In this document: positions 22,976-34,966 of the stretch, in pieces
Layout of the letters: every line of letters starts with the position of its first letter
Position numbering within the stretch: position 1 is the first letter of the stretch
Assembly: GCA_947034885.2 (NCBI GenBank)
Contig: OX344752.2
Location: 6,510,001 to 6,574,000, forward strand
Length of the DNA stretch: 64,000 bases
From: Thuidium tamariscinum
Taxonomy: Eukaryota > Streptophyta > Bryopsida > Hypnales > Thuidiaceae
Direction of reading: 5' to 3'
Made by a program: the position numbers and the translations under genes
The notes under the pieces: generated by a model
Told to the model about the DNA's origin: nothing
What the model saw: only the letters and a program-made list of their open reading frames with translations
Databases searched by the model: none

Positions 22976-23640
22976 TGGGCGCACTCAGAATCCAATCGGT
23001 CAGCTTACTAAGTAACCATCAAATACACGACCCTCCAAAAGCGACCACCAGCACTCCGGCAAACCGTGCCCTAAAAAACACAGAATTGAGAACTTTCACT
23101 GCGACAAACAGAGAAATCCGCCACGCTCCTTCAAACGTAGCCACCAAGCACGACCTTTTAATTACAATATTCAAAGCTAAAACAGAAAATTCTCAAATTA
23201 TTCTTAAAAAACTTCAAATACTGTCAAGACGCAATGCTGATGCTTTCCGAACCCGAAAACCCTTAGAAACAGAAAACCTCAAGAATCGAGCAGCGCAAGG
23301 CAGACTCACTCACTCGTAGCTATGACAAATCCAAACACAGCGAAATCAAATGACGATTTTAGGTCACAGACGACCTGATCAATAATCTGCTAATGCTACC
23401 ACATCCCTGCAAAATCTCGGATTTCGCGTTGACATTACCTGAAAGAAAATTGATGAGAGCGAAGTGAGCGGAAGGTGGAAAAGAAGCGGAAAGAGGAGGG
23501 GCGGGGGCGGTGTTCGAAATTTGAATCCGATCGCACTAGCAGCCTTCAAATTAAAGGCAAATTCTAGCCAAAATCTAACCTGTAGGGATACCAGTCATGG
23601 CTGGCTATAGAAAATAAACCCTAGAACGACGACGGCAAGC
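22976..23640 (-). promoter_or_regulatory. upstream region of the CMC2-HAL3 pair, with telo-box
   Basis: This is the presumed promoter and leader for the minus-strand pair. A purine-rich GC-rich tract lies at about 23456-23515. An AAACCCTAG telo-box-like motif, common near starts of plant housekeeping genes, lies at 23616-23624. A short minus-strand ORF near 23660 has a hydrophobic stretch but no recognised family. The AT-rich desert begins just beyond. Confidence 0.4.
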
Positions 23641-26254
23641 TTCACTCTGTTTGCTGCCATTTTGCAACTAAGACTTTTTAGATATGAATGCAAACTTACA
23701 TAGTTATTTTCCAGAAACAAAATCCGGCATATGTCTACTGTAAGAGTGTGAGTTATAAAAAATTTCAAATTTTGGGGGGAAATTTTGAAATTACTCAAAA
23801 CTTTTTTTTTTAAAGTATTTTGAGCTACCCGGACTACTTGCTGAGCAATGAAAATGACATATCATGCACTAAATTTTCTAACCATGTATCCAAAAGTTAT
23901 GAAAATTATTGGGCCTTAAAGCTACTCCTTGGGTACATGTTGTATGAAAATTTCAAAAAAAATGATACAAAACTCCATCCATAGTGAACTACCCAAAATT
24001 GCCATATTGCCCAAAAATGCAATTTGGTCTTTTAGAACTTTAAGGTCTTATCACTATAAAATATTAAAATTTCAAAAAAATTCAGAATATCCAATTGGAG
24101 TAAAAAAAACTATACTTGATAAACTTCATTTCATGAGTTGAATTCAAGTTCAAAAAAATTCATTTTTATGGCTAAAATTCACATTAAGAAAAAATGGCAA
24201 GAAATAGCCAAACTACACAACAAAGGTGATCCATGAATCAAGCATCTTCTTCATTAATTAGAAAAGCCAATAATCCCACAATGAAGGAATCTACAATATT
24301 GTTCCAAAAATATATACTAAAGGAACTTCTATAAAAAATATTGAATGAAAAAATGTTTCTTTTTCCATTTTATAGTCTCAAGTGAAGTCATCCATTGAAT
24401 AGTGTCTATTGCAATGTTCTAATGTTAAGAAAAGAATGTGGATGGAATCAATAGAAACATTTGAAAGAATTAATTTTAGATCACATTATAGATGATAGAA
24501 TGTAAGTGATTAATGAAATAGATCATTCAATTTGTTGTGACTTAACTACACTTCATGGTACGTGTCTTGCCAACAAGAGAATAAAATTTAAAGATTCGCC
24601 ACTATGAAAGCTCTAAGCAATCATCTGGCCTTACATTTTTTTTTAAAAAGCCTCTATGGTTCTTAACACTTGAATCCTCTTAGAAATTTTTGCATCTCTT
24701 TCCTTATATAGCTTTTGTTCTTTTGAAGTTTCAAGTATTACTTTGGATGGATGAGAATTTGTTTAAACAAAACATTACAAGCACTTTGTCCATCATCCCA
24801 AATTTGGACTCCAAAGTACTTAGGGGTTAAGATTGCATGAATCTACACAATAAACTTGAGATGGAAGGAGCCCTACAATGTGATTCACAAAAAACTACAT
24901 TGACATTATTCACACTAGTATAGTCATTGATTTTTGTATATAAATTAGTTATTGCCAAATCCTATAAATTCTTTTAATTTTTTTCAATTCCAAAAATATT
25001 ATATCTGAGATTATTTTTTCCTACAATATTTGTTTTTATTTCTAGAATGATTTTACACCCAAATGTACCACCATGCATTACAATATACTACTTCAATGGC
25101 AATTTATGCTATAATTATTTGTTTTGAGAGTTGTCTAATAATTAAATTAGAGAAATTATAAAAGTGCCTAAAGTGTAGAAATATCTCTTGAAAGTTATTA
25201 ATTCTTGAAATTTTCATTCTTTTAAAAAAAATTAGGTAAATGAATGAGTTTTTAAAGAACTCAAAATGTCAACAACTAAACTATGAAGTAGAAGATGAAG
25301 AGTAACCTTGGCCCTAAGACCATCATAAATAAAAGAGACTTTTGGAGGTAGAATTGACTTGCTAGTCATAAATGAATTGTAACCAACTTTGTGCAATGAT
25401 GCCAACCTCTACAATGTAGACAATCCACATATTACAATGGTCTTAACTTCTCATTGCCATAGGTGATGGAAAACAACGATAGTCAACTACATTACAAATG
25501 TTGGCATTATATAAAAATATTAATTTATATATTATTTGATTGGATTTTAGCTATAATAAAATATTGGAAGATGATGACATCATTTGAAGTAGCTATAAGG
25601 TGACGCCTTCTCATTGACATTATAAGCAAAATATAAAGAAGAAGCAACCATTCAAGAGCTTCATCAAATTGGTGTATTTTTCTTTGTTTTGAATTTTGAA
25701 ATTTAATATTTTGAACTAGAGGGTTTTTTCCAAGTCTCAAGATGAAGAACCTCAACTAGAGACCGAATTCAACTTTTCTCTGTCGCAACTACCACGCCAA
25801 CATTTGTTGTTGTTGAATTTAACATTGTTGCATGAGTGTGTACAAGGTGAAGCTTCACTCTCTCGTCTATTAAAGCAATCTCTAGTGGAGACAAGATGGC
25901 ATGGGAACCTTCAACTTGACACTTGTGGATTGGGGATCTTATTGTAAGTTGAATGTGTTGAGTCTAGTAGTCAAAAAGTAACATTTAAAGGGGTGTTTCA
26001 AGGATCTACATGACAATTAACACTATTGTATGGTTAGACTTATCAAATGGAATCATAGGCACCAACATTAGTTGGAAGGTCCAATGAATCTTTTGGCAAG
26101 GCCTATTGTGTAGAATATGTTGTTGCTATCATTAAAAGTCTAGTATTTTCCTAAAGCAAATTCTTTTACCACAACAATATTCAAGGTAATGTAATGGAGA
26201 TCAAGACAATTCTTCAGCTTTGAATGCCACATAGATTAGTGATAGTGAGGAGAG
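23641..26254. other. AT-rich intergenic desert
   Basis: No gene was recognised. The text is AT-rich with many short A and T runs; the few ORFs (for example 25525-25755, 23929-24141) are low complexity. No element ends could be defined before the first MITE at 26255. Confidence 0.6.
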
Positions 26255-26489
26255 GGTTGTTATTATGGGAGCATAAAAGCATGAGCCTATGAGTCTAGAA
26301 GACTATACACCTATGATATAGGTGTCTATATTATAGTAACTTTCTATGTTAATAGTATATATATGCTATAAGCACCTATATTATAAGTGTTTATATTACA
26401 AACACCTTCAATGATTGCACATATATACTTATATATATACTCACGGCTCACATGCTCACACTTTCATGCTCACATACTAGCACCATTGC
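26255..26489. mobile_element. MULE-type MITE, copy A
   Basis: The imperfect inverted ends of about 35 bp share GAGCATAAAAGC/GAGCATGAAAGT text. The element is flanked by TAGTGAGGAGAG at 26243-26254 and 26490-26501, a direct repeat whose adjoining 9-12 bases fit Mutator-like insertion. A diverged relative lies at 27793-28006. The interior repeats CACCTATATTATA motifs. No coding capacity. Confidence 0.6.
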
Positions 26490-26609
26490 TAGTGAGGAGA
26501 GATGACAATCTCTTTATACAAGTGGGATGGTAGGAGGTAGAACAAACCATATGGGATGCATAAATTAAAATGAGTAGGAACTCAACTACTTATAATTAAG
26601 TCATGATAT

Positions 26610-26915
26610 GGGGAATTTCGTTAAAATGGCGGTATTCCACATGCCATTTTCACACCTTGACATCTAGGACAAGTATACATTGCTAATATCTATGACACTT
26701 TTAGATTTCTGAAATCTATGACAAGCATAGATATTAGACCAAACAATCTAAAAAATCTAGGATTGGTATAGATTTCAGAAATCTAGGAGAGTTGTAGATT
26801 TCCAAAATCTAGTACAGGTGTAGATCCTAGGATAGAAAAAACGGTTTAGACCGCACAGCCTAAACTGCTCAAAAGCGCCAATTTAACGAAATGGCGCCAT
26901 TTTAACGAAATTTCC
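26610..26915 (+). mobile_element. 306-bp MITE, family with GGGGAATTTCG ends, copy 1
   Basis: The ends are inverted repeats (GGGGAATTTCGTTAAAATGG on the left; GGAAATTTCGTTAAAATGG inverted on the right). The interior carries three 17-bp palindrome-like units of the form TAGATTTC-N-GAAATCTA at 26702-26718, 26769-26785 and 26795-26811. A second copy of exactly the same length lies inverted at 58419-58724 with only about 7 differences. No coding capacity; superfamily not assigned because no clear target-site duplication was found. Confidence 0.8.
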
Positions 26916-26949
26916 TATTGATTGAGAATTGTGTTAAAAGTATAATCTC

Positions 26950-27270
26950 AAACCTCATTTAGTCATAGTATAATAAAAAATTTCAAAAAAATTTGAATTA
27001 TAAAAAGGTAGAAAATCAAACTAAGTTTCATTTTCAAAAATTTGTTTGACATTTTAAGTCTCTAATCAAAAGTTATAGACAAATTTAAAAAAAAAATTTA
27101 ATTGTCAAAAAAACTATTTCCTCCAACCCCTCTCTGAAATTTATTTATAACTATTTATTGGAGACTTGAAATGTCAAATGGATTTTTGAAAATGAAACTT
27201 GATTTGATTTTCCACCTTTTCTTAGTTCAAAGTTTTTTGAAAAAAATATTGTACTATATGAAGTTTGATA
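26950..27270. repeat. fold-back repeat with about 120-150 bp inverted arms
   Basis: The left arm (about 26950-27085) is the imperfect inverse of the right arm (about 27140-27270). Shared text includes TTTTTGAAAATGAAACTT and GAGACTT-AAATGTCAAA. This would form a long AT-rich hairpin. It is probably a MITE or fold-back element; a related hairpin follows at 27480-27750. Confidence 0.6.
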
Positions 27271-27479
27271 TTTTACCTAGATTTTATTTTACAGATTACA
27301 AGATTAAAACACAAAATTCCATTTTTTTTACATTCAACACAAATTACTTCATCTTGAGTTGATTAGGGCCCCTTTTTCTTGTAGTTTATCTAATCCAAAA
27401 ATTATTTAGAAGCATCACCAAGGTATAGAAGGGGACTAATTCTAAGATTAGTACAATCAAAACAAAACACTTAAGAATT

Positions 27480-27750
27480 CATAAGTTAGTGAAAGAACAA
27501 CTTTTATATCTAGATTTCTATTTGAGATTTCAAGCCTCCAATCAAAAGTTGAAGACAAATTTTAGATAGGAATTGGAAGGGGCATTTTCTTTGACAATTT
27601 CAAATGACCTCTTTAAAATTTGTTCATAACTTTTGATTAGAGGCTTAAAATCTCAATTGAATTTTCTAAGATAAGATTTAGCTTGATTACACAACTTTTT
27701 TAAGTTCAAATTTTTTTGAAAAAACTATTCTACTATGCCAAAATAAAGTT
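27480..27750. repeat. second, more decayed fold-back repeat
   Basis: The text around CAAGCCTCCAATCAAAAGTT on the left is inverted as AACTTTTGATTAGAGGCTTA on the right, and the right arm resembles the right arm of the hairpin at 26950-27270. The two are probably members of one family. The boundaries are approximate. Confidence 0.45.
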
Positions 27751-27792
27751 TGAAAGTATTTTTTGGAACAAGTTTCTATGTCCAAAAAACAT

Positions 27793-28006
27793 GGTTGCTA
27801 GTATATGAGCATAGAAATGTAAGCTTATGAGCTTAAAAGATGATGCACCTATAGAATAGGTGCTCATACTATAGAAACCTTTTATAATAAGAGTATATTT
27901 ATACTATAGGTACCTATATTATAGATATTTTTACTATAAATACCTTCAAAGGTGGTAGTATATTTACTTGTATACAATGTTCATGCTCACACGCTAACAT
28001 CATTGG
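27793..28006. mobile_element. MULE-type MITE, copy B
   Basis: It starts GGTTGCTAGTATATGAGCAT and ends with the near-inverse ATGCTCACACGCTAAC. It is flanked by TCCAAAAAACAT (27781-27792) and TCCAAAACAATG (28007-28018), an imperfect direct repeat. The interior resembles copy A (CACCTATA, ATACTATAG motifs) but has diverged strongly. Confidence 0.55.
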
Positions 28007-28018
28007 TCCAAAACAATG

Positions 28019-29016
28019 TCCTAGAAAATACATGCTTCAACATATTAATTTGTAGAAAATAGAAAAAAAATTCAACAAAAGTAAAAACTGTTCATTTGGA
28101 AAGACTTTTTGGTGATGATATTTGACCAAAAAAATGAGGTCAAAACCATTTCTAATATTTGCAATTGAACGGGCAAGGGAGGCATGTTTGCACAAATGTG
28201 GAGGATATAAAATAATGTATTTTGAGATTCCCTTTTGTAGAAATATATCTACCTACTAGAAAAATATACCATAGAAATTTCAGCCTAAATTCATTAATTT
28301 TAATTGCTCAATATTATAAAAAAACCTCTATGTCAAAGTGTGACAAATTAACAAAATTAACTTTAAAATATAAAATGATTTTTAAAATTTTCTAACAAAT
28401 AAGGGATACAATTTTCATAAAGATATTTAAAAACAAATTTTTATTTTGTTTTGGCATTGGATTCATACTTCAAAAGTTATAGCACTCCAAAATCAAAACG
28501 CAACCAAACTACCAAGTGGTTCTTGCAATCACTTGAAAAAGTAATTCTACTATGCCTAAATGAGGTTTGAATTTCTATTTTAACTATAATTTTTATTTTT
28601 GACTTAATTTTGATCGATTGTGCTCCTACTAATCTTCATTTATATATCCCATATAGGCCTAATCAAGGTTAAGGGCACAATTTTAGTGCATTAATTCCTA
28701 GGTTATTGCCCAAGATTTAATTAAAGTCCTAATTCTTCAATAGAAATAATATAATATTGATTAAAAACTTGTTATGAAGAAATGTAAATATCATTTGGGG
28801 CCTATCTTTGTATACCTTTAGAGTGAGAAAATAATTCCTTTTTAAAATAATAAATGTCGTTTCTAATGCATGAATTAGCCATTACAACTTAGAATTCACA
28901 ATTTTTTATAGTGGATAAATATGACTTTAAACACTTTAGTGCAAATGTTTTGAAATAAACTATACCACTACTTACATATAGAAAAATAACATGGACAATC
29001 TGTACATTGTTTTAAT
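28019..29016. other. AT-rich intergenic sequence left of the element nest
   Basis: Low-complexity AT-rich DNA without a recognised gene. It includes an inverse copy of the dispersed GTGATTGCAAGAA motif at 28520-28532. It ends at the TATTT target site (29017-29021) of the copia element. Confidence 0.6.
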
Positions 29017-29021
29017 TATTT

Positions 29022-29239
29022 TGTTGAACATTACGCTCAACAACATGTATAGTACGACAAACAAATACAATAGATGTATAGATCAATTACTTAGATTCAT
29101 TCTTTGGATTCATTCATCCAGTACTGTAGTTACAGTACTCCGACCCTTGGCCTTGTATATATTGTCGATATTTCTTTGTAAACGTACTTCGGTACAACTT
29201 GAACAACTCGTTACGATTGTTACGATTGTTTGTTCAACA
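29022..29239 (+). repeat. copia 5' LTR
   Basis: 218 bp, TG...CA ends inside the short inverted repeat TGTTGAACA/TGTTCAACA. Preceded by TATTT and followed by the primer-binding site region. Confidence 0.92.
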
Positions 29240-29411
29240 TAGTATCAAAGCTATGGTAGAAGTTAGCAGATAGATTGCGAGGTTAGCCAAAATCAAAGCA
29301 ATTAGAGAAGGAGAGAGAACCTTAGTGAAGCACTGCTCCTAAAGTGCACATTTTTTTGGAAGAAGTCAGAGAGAAAACAAGGTAGAGAGCACGACAGAGA
29401 GTTCAAGCATT

Positions 29412-30034
29412 ATGATTAGAGATGGTGACAGATTAAAGGGAATGTCAAATTACTATATTTGGGCTCTCAAGATGAAAGCCATATTGAGTGTTGAAAATCA
29501 GTGGGCTATTGCAGAGAGTGAGCAGACCCACATAGTGTTTTCAGTTACTATCGACGAAGAATCTCTAACAGAGGCACAACTCAAGAAGAAAAAGATATTG
29601 GCATATATATTAATCATTCTATCAATATCTGACAACCTTCTTGATTTAATTGCAGAGTTTTCTGATCTAGTACTCGCTTAGAAAGCTCTTAGAGTCTTAG
29701 AGATCAATTTCAATCTGGAGATTAATCACAAGTGTTGGCACTCATGAGCTAGTTGCAGATGCTAAAAATGAGGGAAGGAGGATCCATTGAAGAATATCTC
29801 GAGCAAGCAAGGGATCTAAAGAACAAACTCAATATCATGGGTGAAAAATTATCAAATCGAAATGTGAACCAGATCATCCTCAACGAACTGCCCAGATCAT
29901 ATGAGAGCACCGTTTAGACTCTCTTGCATCTCAACGAGTCAATGAGCTTTGAAAGACTCAGTGCCAGCTTGCTTTTGGAATCCCATAGACGTTAGCATCA
30001 AGATCAACAACTCGGTGATACAGATGCTCTTGCA
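29412..30034 (+). pseudogene. copia gag-like region (fossil, left part)
   Basis: Opens with text like copia gag (residues around YYIWALKMKAILSVENQW), then GSIEEYLEQARDLKN-like text, as in the plant UBN2/gag domain. The region is broken and is cut by the gypsy insertion at 30035-30039. It belongs to the copia element at 29022-55703. Confidence 0.75.
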
Positions 30035-30039
30035 ACAAG

Positions 30040-30422
30040 TGTTACGACTTCGTCGTATCGCTGGACGTAGGAGACCAACATGGGTAGTTACGGCGGTTAG
30101 GGTGAGACAAGGAGAATGATACTTAATTCTAGTGAGGGGGGATTGTCCCTCACGCAACATATTGTAATTAGAAGGATCGCACGTTGAGGAACCAAGTTTC
30201 TGGAATCATTGATACTCCGTTGTCTTTTGCTTTCACAAGATCTTGCTCGGAGATGTCTTCTCCTCACTAAGAGCTTGAGCCGACCTTGCAGGAACCGGCT
30301 AATGCTGAGCTCATCGGAGTTGTCTCACACAAGTGTGGAAGCTAAGGCAGAAGGAGCGGTTGTGATACGAAACCAAACCCACGGAGCGTCGACAGCCATC
30401 AAAGGCCAAGTTCTCCGTAACA
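30040..30422 (+). repeat. gypsy 5' LTR
   Basis: 383 bp, starts TGTTACGACTTCGTCGTATC and ends CCGTAACA. Nearly identical to the copy at 50960-51342. Confidence 0.93.
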
Positions 30423-30817
30423 TTATGTTGCGTCATTGATGTCCACGCTTCGTCAGCACGTATCGTGAAGTCAAGAAACCACATTTTGTGTTGTTTCCAG
30501 AGCTGTTAAGCATGCAGGCTGCGGAGTTTTAAGAAATAATTTTAAAAAAATAAAATAAAAATTAATTAATTAATTAAAATTACAAAACATCGGGGTCAAT
30601 TGGTCGCCTCCTGGCTGCCTGGCACATACCTGCAGAGTTCCGGCGTGGAGGGCCTTACACTTCCTTCCCTGGCGAAGCTCCACCGAACCCCCGCCTCAAC
30701 AGTAGGTTCTCGGAGGGCGAGCCGCGGCGTCAGAAAGCACCCGCAGCAACCATTTGACGGGGCAACTTTAGTGGATCTGGGAGTTCGGTTACTTTCCATT
30801 GTCACTGTTGCATCATC

Positions 30818-31897
30818 ATGGATCGAGAAGGGTCTGGAGGTGAGGCAGGTCCTCTAATAACGGAAGGGATGGGGCCTGACTTGGCAGCATTCATTCAGCA
30901 ACAAATACAATCTGTGTTTCGGGAAGCCATGCCACATCTTATTCAGCAAATTTCAGAACAAACAATTACGTTGCAAAATCTTGCATCTTCTTCAATTCCA
31001 AGAAGGGAGGATGATCGAACTCATCGAGGAGGGGATGGTTTTGATAATTTGGGATTTGAAAGTAAAGAGCTTAAAGTAGCAGCACCTGATAAATTCTTTG
31101 GCAAGAAGGGCGGTGAAGTATACAAGTGGTTTGCTCAGCTTCGGTTGGTTTTCAGAGGTAAGCCACGAACTTATCATTGTGATGAAGATAAAATTGCTTA
31201 TGCTCTTTCCTATATGGTGGGGGCAGTACAAAATTGGGCAATGCCTATACTTCAAGCACTTGATGAGGGACGCCCTCATGATTTATTGCATAATTACGAT
31301 GGGTTTCGAGATGTGGTAATTTCCGTTTATGGGGATATGGATCGGCGGGGTAATGCTGAAGATCGCTTGGGGAGGATTCGGCAAACAGGATCGGTGTCGA
31401 CCTATATCTCTACTTTCAATGAGCATGCGGCACAAGTGGATTGGAACGAGTCAAGTTTGGTGGTGAGATTTCGTACAGGACTCAAGGACGAAATTTTGGA
31501 TTCAATAGCAACGGCCGACACCCAACCGTGCACTCTTCGCGATTGGATGGCCATGGCAACTCGAATTGATGAGCGATTGTGGTCACGACGTCAAAACTGA
31601 CGTCCTTCGTTACCCATCTCCAATTTACGAGATCGTAGCATACATGCTCCAGTGCCATAGGGAGATTCCGGTCCCACCCCAATGGAGCTTGATGCGGTGC
31701 ATGTGACAACAGCGCTAGCAAAGACGGCTGCTGAGCGCCTTGAATACCAACGACAAGGTAAATGCTGGGGTTGTGGACAGGTGGGGCATGTTCGAGCCAA
31801 ATGCCTGACCAACTCTTCCAAACCTTTGTCCATCTTTGCATTAAAGATGACAAATGAGGAACCGTCGAGCTCGGGAAAAGACAAAGCCCGGGACTGA
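30818..31897 (+). pseudogene. gypsy gag region with CCHC zinc knuckle (fossil)
   Basis: A 260-codon stretch has the Ty3-type gag core (VYKWFAQLRLVFRG, SYMVGAVQNW, AEDRLGRIRQTGSVSTYIST). It is followed in a separate frame by a CCHC knuckle (CWGCGQVGHVRAKC) near 31760-31805. Part of the broken gypsy element. Confidence 0.85.
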
Positions 31898-32141
31898 GTG
31901 CACTTTCTCAGTACCTAGGGCCGGTTCAAACGGCAGTGGTGAACACCTGGGGATGGAATGTGGTAGGGATCGGGGCAAGTTCAGAGTTACCTTTGAGCTT
32001 GGAGGATGACAATTTGTACCAACATGATGGTGAGGAGATATGGAAAGAAGAGGCAATCAATAGTTCTGAAGAGCAAGAGGCGTCAAGGTTACCTCTATAT
32101 CTACGAGCTATGACTACTCTTGAATCGCACTTAACTTTAGA

Positions 32142-34306
32142 GTGCAAAATCAATTTGGTGAAGCTTGTAGCCTTGTGGACTCTGGGGCAACGGGGATCTT
32201 TGTGCATCCTCAATTTGCCCGCGAATGTCAGGCGGAAATCAAGCTCAAGGCCCATCCAAGAGAAGTAAGAGTAATTGACAGCCAAAGAATTAATTCCGGT
32301 CTTATTACTCATGAAGCTATTTTGAACTTGGATATTGATTGCCATCAAGAGTTGCTTATTGCCGACATAACAAACACGGGAAGGTATTCCTGCGTTTTGG
32401 GAATGCCTTGGTTAGGATTTCATAATCCCACTATTCGGTGGGGCTAGAAGGAAGTGACATTTGATTCAAATTACTGTCGACAGACTTGCTTGCAGCGGCC
32501 TAATGGGGATCGCAAGGGCAGCAATCATCAACGCATTCCAAGTAAGGAAAGAGTGCAAAATGGCGCCGGATCTCCCAAACCAACATTACAAGCAAGTAAG
32601 GTGGGAATTAAATTAGAGGCACCAAAGTTTGCAATGGTCTCAGCTACAGCATTCCGATTGTTTGTGAAACATGCGGAGCTCTATGCTTTGGAGGTGTCAG
32701 ATTTATTAAACAATGATGAGGTTAAATCAATTGAAGAGCAAATTCGTTTTGAATATCGAGACTTACAAGGGGCTTTTAGTGAGGAAGCGTCTAACGAGCT
32801 TCCAAATCATAGTCCAGCAGATATGAAAATTGAATTTAAGGAGGGACAAGAACCTCGCAACATGGGATTACAACCGATGTCACCAGTGGAATTGGAAGAA
32901 CTACGGTGATACCTTGACGAAAACTTGGAGAAGGGTTGGATTCGGCAATCCAAATCCCCAATCTCAGCACCAATCGTGTTCTCTCGAAAAAAGATGGCTC
33001 CATCAGAGTTTGTGTGGATTATAGAAATCTTAACAAAGTAACGGTAAGAAATCGATACCCATTACCTTTGATCCCTAAGCTCACTGATCGGTTAGTTGGA
33101 GCCACCATCTTCACCAAGTTGGACATAAGGCAAGCATATCATAGAATACGAATGGCACAAGGACATGAATTTAAAACAGCTTTTAAAACTAGGTATGGTT
33201 TATTTGAATATCTAGTTATGCCATTCGGATTAACGAATGCACCAGCTCAATTTCAAGCGCTTATGCAAAGTATTTTTGGAGACCTTCTTGATATTTTAGT
33301 GGTCATTTATTTGGACAACATTTTGATATTTTCCAAAAACTTAGAAGAACATCAAACAGTGGTGCGAGAAGTCCTCCGTCGACTACAACAACATGGGCTA
33401 TATGCGAAGGTCTCAAAATGTCAATTTTATTGTCAGTCAATGGAATTTTTGGGCATGATTGTAACCTCAAAAGGATTAGAAATGTGCAAGGATAAGGTCC
33501 ACGCAATTCAAGAATGGCCTACACCAACAACAATAAAAGAAGTTCAAGCTTTCTTGGGATTCGTGAATTTTTACCGCCGCTTCATCTATAATTATTCAAG
33601 AATTGCAGTTCTGCTCACAATGTTGACCAGAAAGGACCACAAATTTGAGTGGACACCTCAAACTGATAATGCATTCAAGGAGCTTCGATCTCGATTTTTA
33701 CAACCTCCGGTATTACTTCATCCCAACTTCAACCATCCTTTTGTAGTTGAAACGGATGCATCAGATATGGCAACCGGGGGAATTTTATCACAACGAGGAG
33801 ACGACGGACATTTACATCCGTGCGCATACCGAAGCTCAAAGATGTCGCCGGCAGAACAAAATTATGACATCTATGACAAAGAATTGTTAAGCATTGTATT
33901 GGCGTTTCAAGATTGGCCGGTATATCTTGAAGGTTCACCGCATCAAATTCGAGTAATTTCTGACCACAAAAACCTCGAGTATTTCTTAACAACAAAACAA
34001 CTTAATCGACATCAGGCTCGGTGGTCCAAGTTGCTTTCTAGATTCAACTTTGAAATTCAACATAGACCTGGATCACTCAATGGAAGAGTAGACATGCTCT
34101 CACGACGCACTGATACTACAAAAGAAGATTATGAGGTATCAAGTCCACTACTCAAACTAGCAATGCTGGAATCATATGAACCAGTTTTCACTGATGCTAA
34201 CCTCATGGAGAACATTAAAATAGCCGCAACCAAGGATGAAACCCTACAGCCAATAGTAGCATTTTTTAAGAATGGTCCACAAAAGGCTCCAGTTGATGCC
34301 CGCCAT
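32142..34306 (+). pseudogene. gypsy protease, reverse transcriptase and RNase H region (fossil)
   Basis: The protease motif VDSGATG lies near 32173-32193. The reverse transcriptase lies at about 32950-33600 (KLDIRQAYHRIRMAQGHEFK, YLVMPFGLTNAPAQFQ) and the RNase H at about 33690-34090 (VVETDASDMATGGILSQ, YDKELLSIVLAFQDW). A 458-codon open stretch covers most of this. Part of the broken gypsy element; the MITE at 34307 interrupts it on the right. Confidence 0.9.
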
Positions 34307-34535
34307 CACTAGAAGAAAACCATGTTAAAATTGCTGAAAACACGTCATGTGGTTTGTGTTGAGTCCCTGTTTCAGAACGCAGTGAAAATGCAGTGAAAAC
34401 ACAAAAAAACGCAGAAAAATGCTTTTTCTGCGTTTTTTTGTGTTTTCACTGCATTTTCACTGTGTTCTGAAACAGGGACTCAACACAAACCACATGACGT
34501 GTTTTCAGCAATTTTAACATGGTTTTCTTCTAGTG
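34307..34535. mobile_element. 229-bp palindromic MITE with CACTA-type ends
   Basis: Almost the entire element is one inverted repeat: two arms of 113 bp with a 3-base centre and about one mismatch (A/G in the CAGAACRCAGTG segment). The ends read CACTAGAAGAAAACC and its inverse. It is flanked by CAT at 34304-34306 and 34536-34538, the 3-bp duplication typical of CACTA. It sits in the gypsy element between RNase H and integrase. No coding capacity; a transcript reading through would fold into a very long hairpin. Confidence 0.92.
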
Positions 34536-34538
34536 CAT

Positions 34539-34966
34539 CGATTCTAAGCATACAAATTATCAAATGGCATTCTCTATTTTCATGATAAAATTTTTGTACC
34601 ACATGACGACGAACTTCAACAACAAATATTAAGATCAAGACATGACGCACCCGCAGCAGGACATCAGGGAAGAGCTAAAACATTAGACCTCGTTGCCAGG
34701 AATTTTTACTGGCCTACTATAAGACGCTATGTTCATAGATATGTCGACGGCTGTGATTTATGTTAACGCTCTAAACCAACTCATCATCCACGACACGGGT
34801 TATTGCAACCGATTCCAGCCGCGGATTCCCCTTGGAAACGGATATCCAATGACTTCATTGTCAAACTGCCAAAGAATAAAGGTTACGATTCCATTATGGT
34901 TGTAGTGGATAAAAATACAAAGCTTGCCCATTTCATTCCCACGAATGAAACCATTGACTCTAATGG
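34539..34966 (+). pseudogene. gypsy integrase, left part (fossil)
   Basis: HHCC zinc-finger text (AAGHQGRAKTLDLVARNFYW then CDLC) is followed by the start of the integrase core (WKRISNDFIVKLPKNKGYDS). It is cut at 34967-34969 by the CACTA insertion; the right part of the domain resumes at 49980. Confidence 0.9.

Noticed and set aside
298-23654. 13-bp match TCACTCTGTTTGC at 298-310 and 23642-23654, both at a genic-to-desert boundary
   Set aside because: Short enough to be chance; no extended similarity and no element end around it could be shown.
24001-26000. Search for tRNA or rRNA genes in the deserts
   Set aside because: No tRNA A/B-box pair with a cloverleaf and no rRNA text was recognised there or elsewhere in the window.
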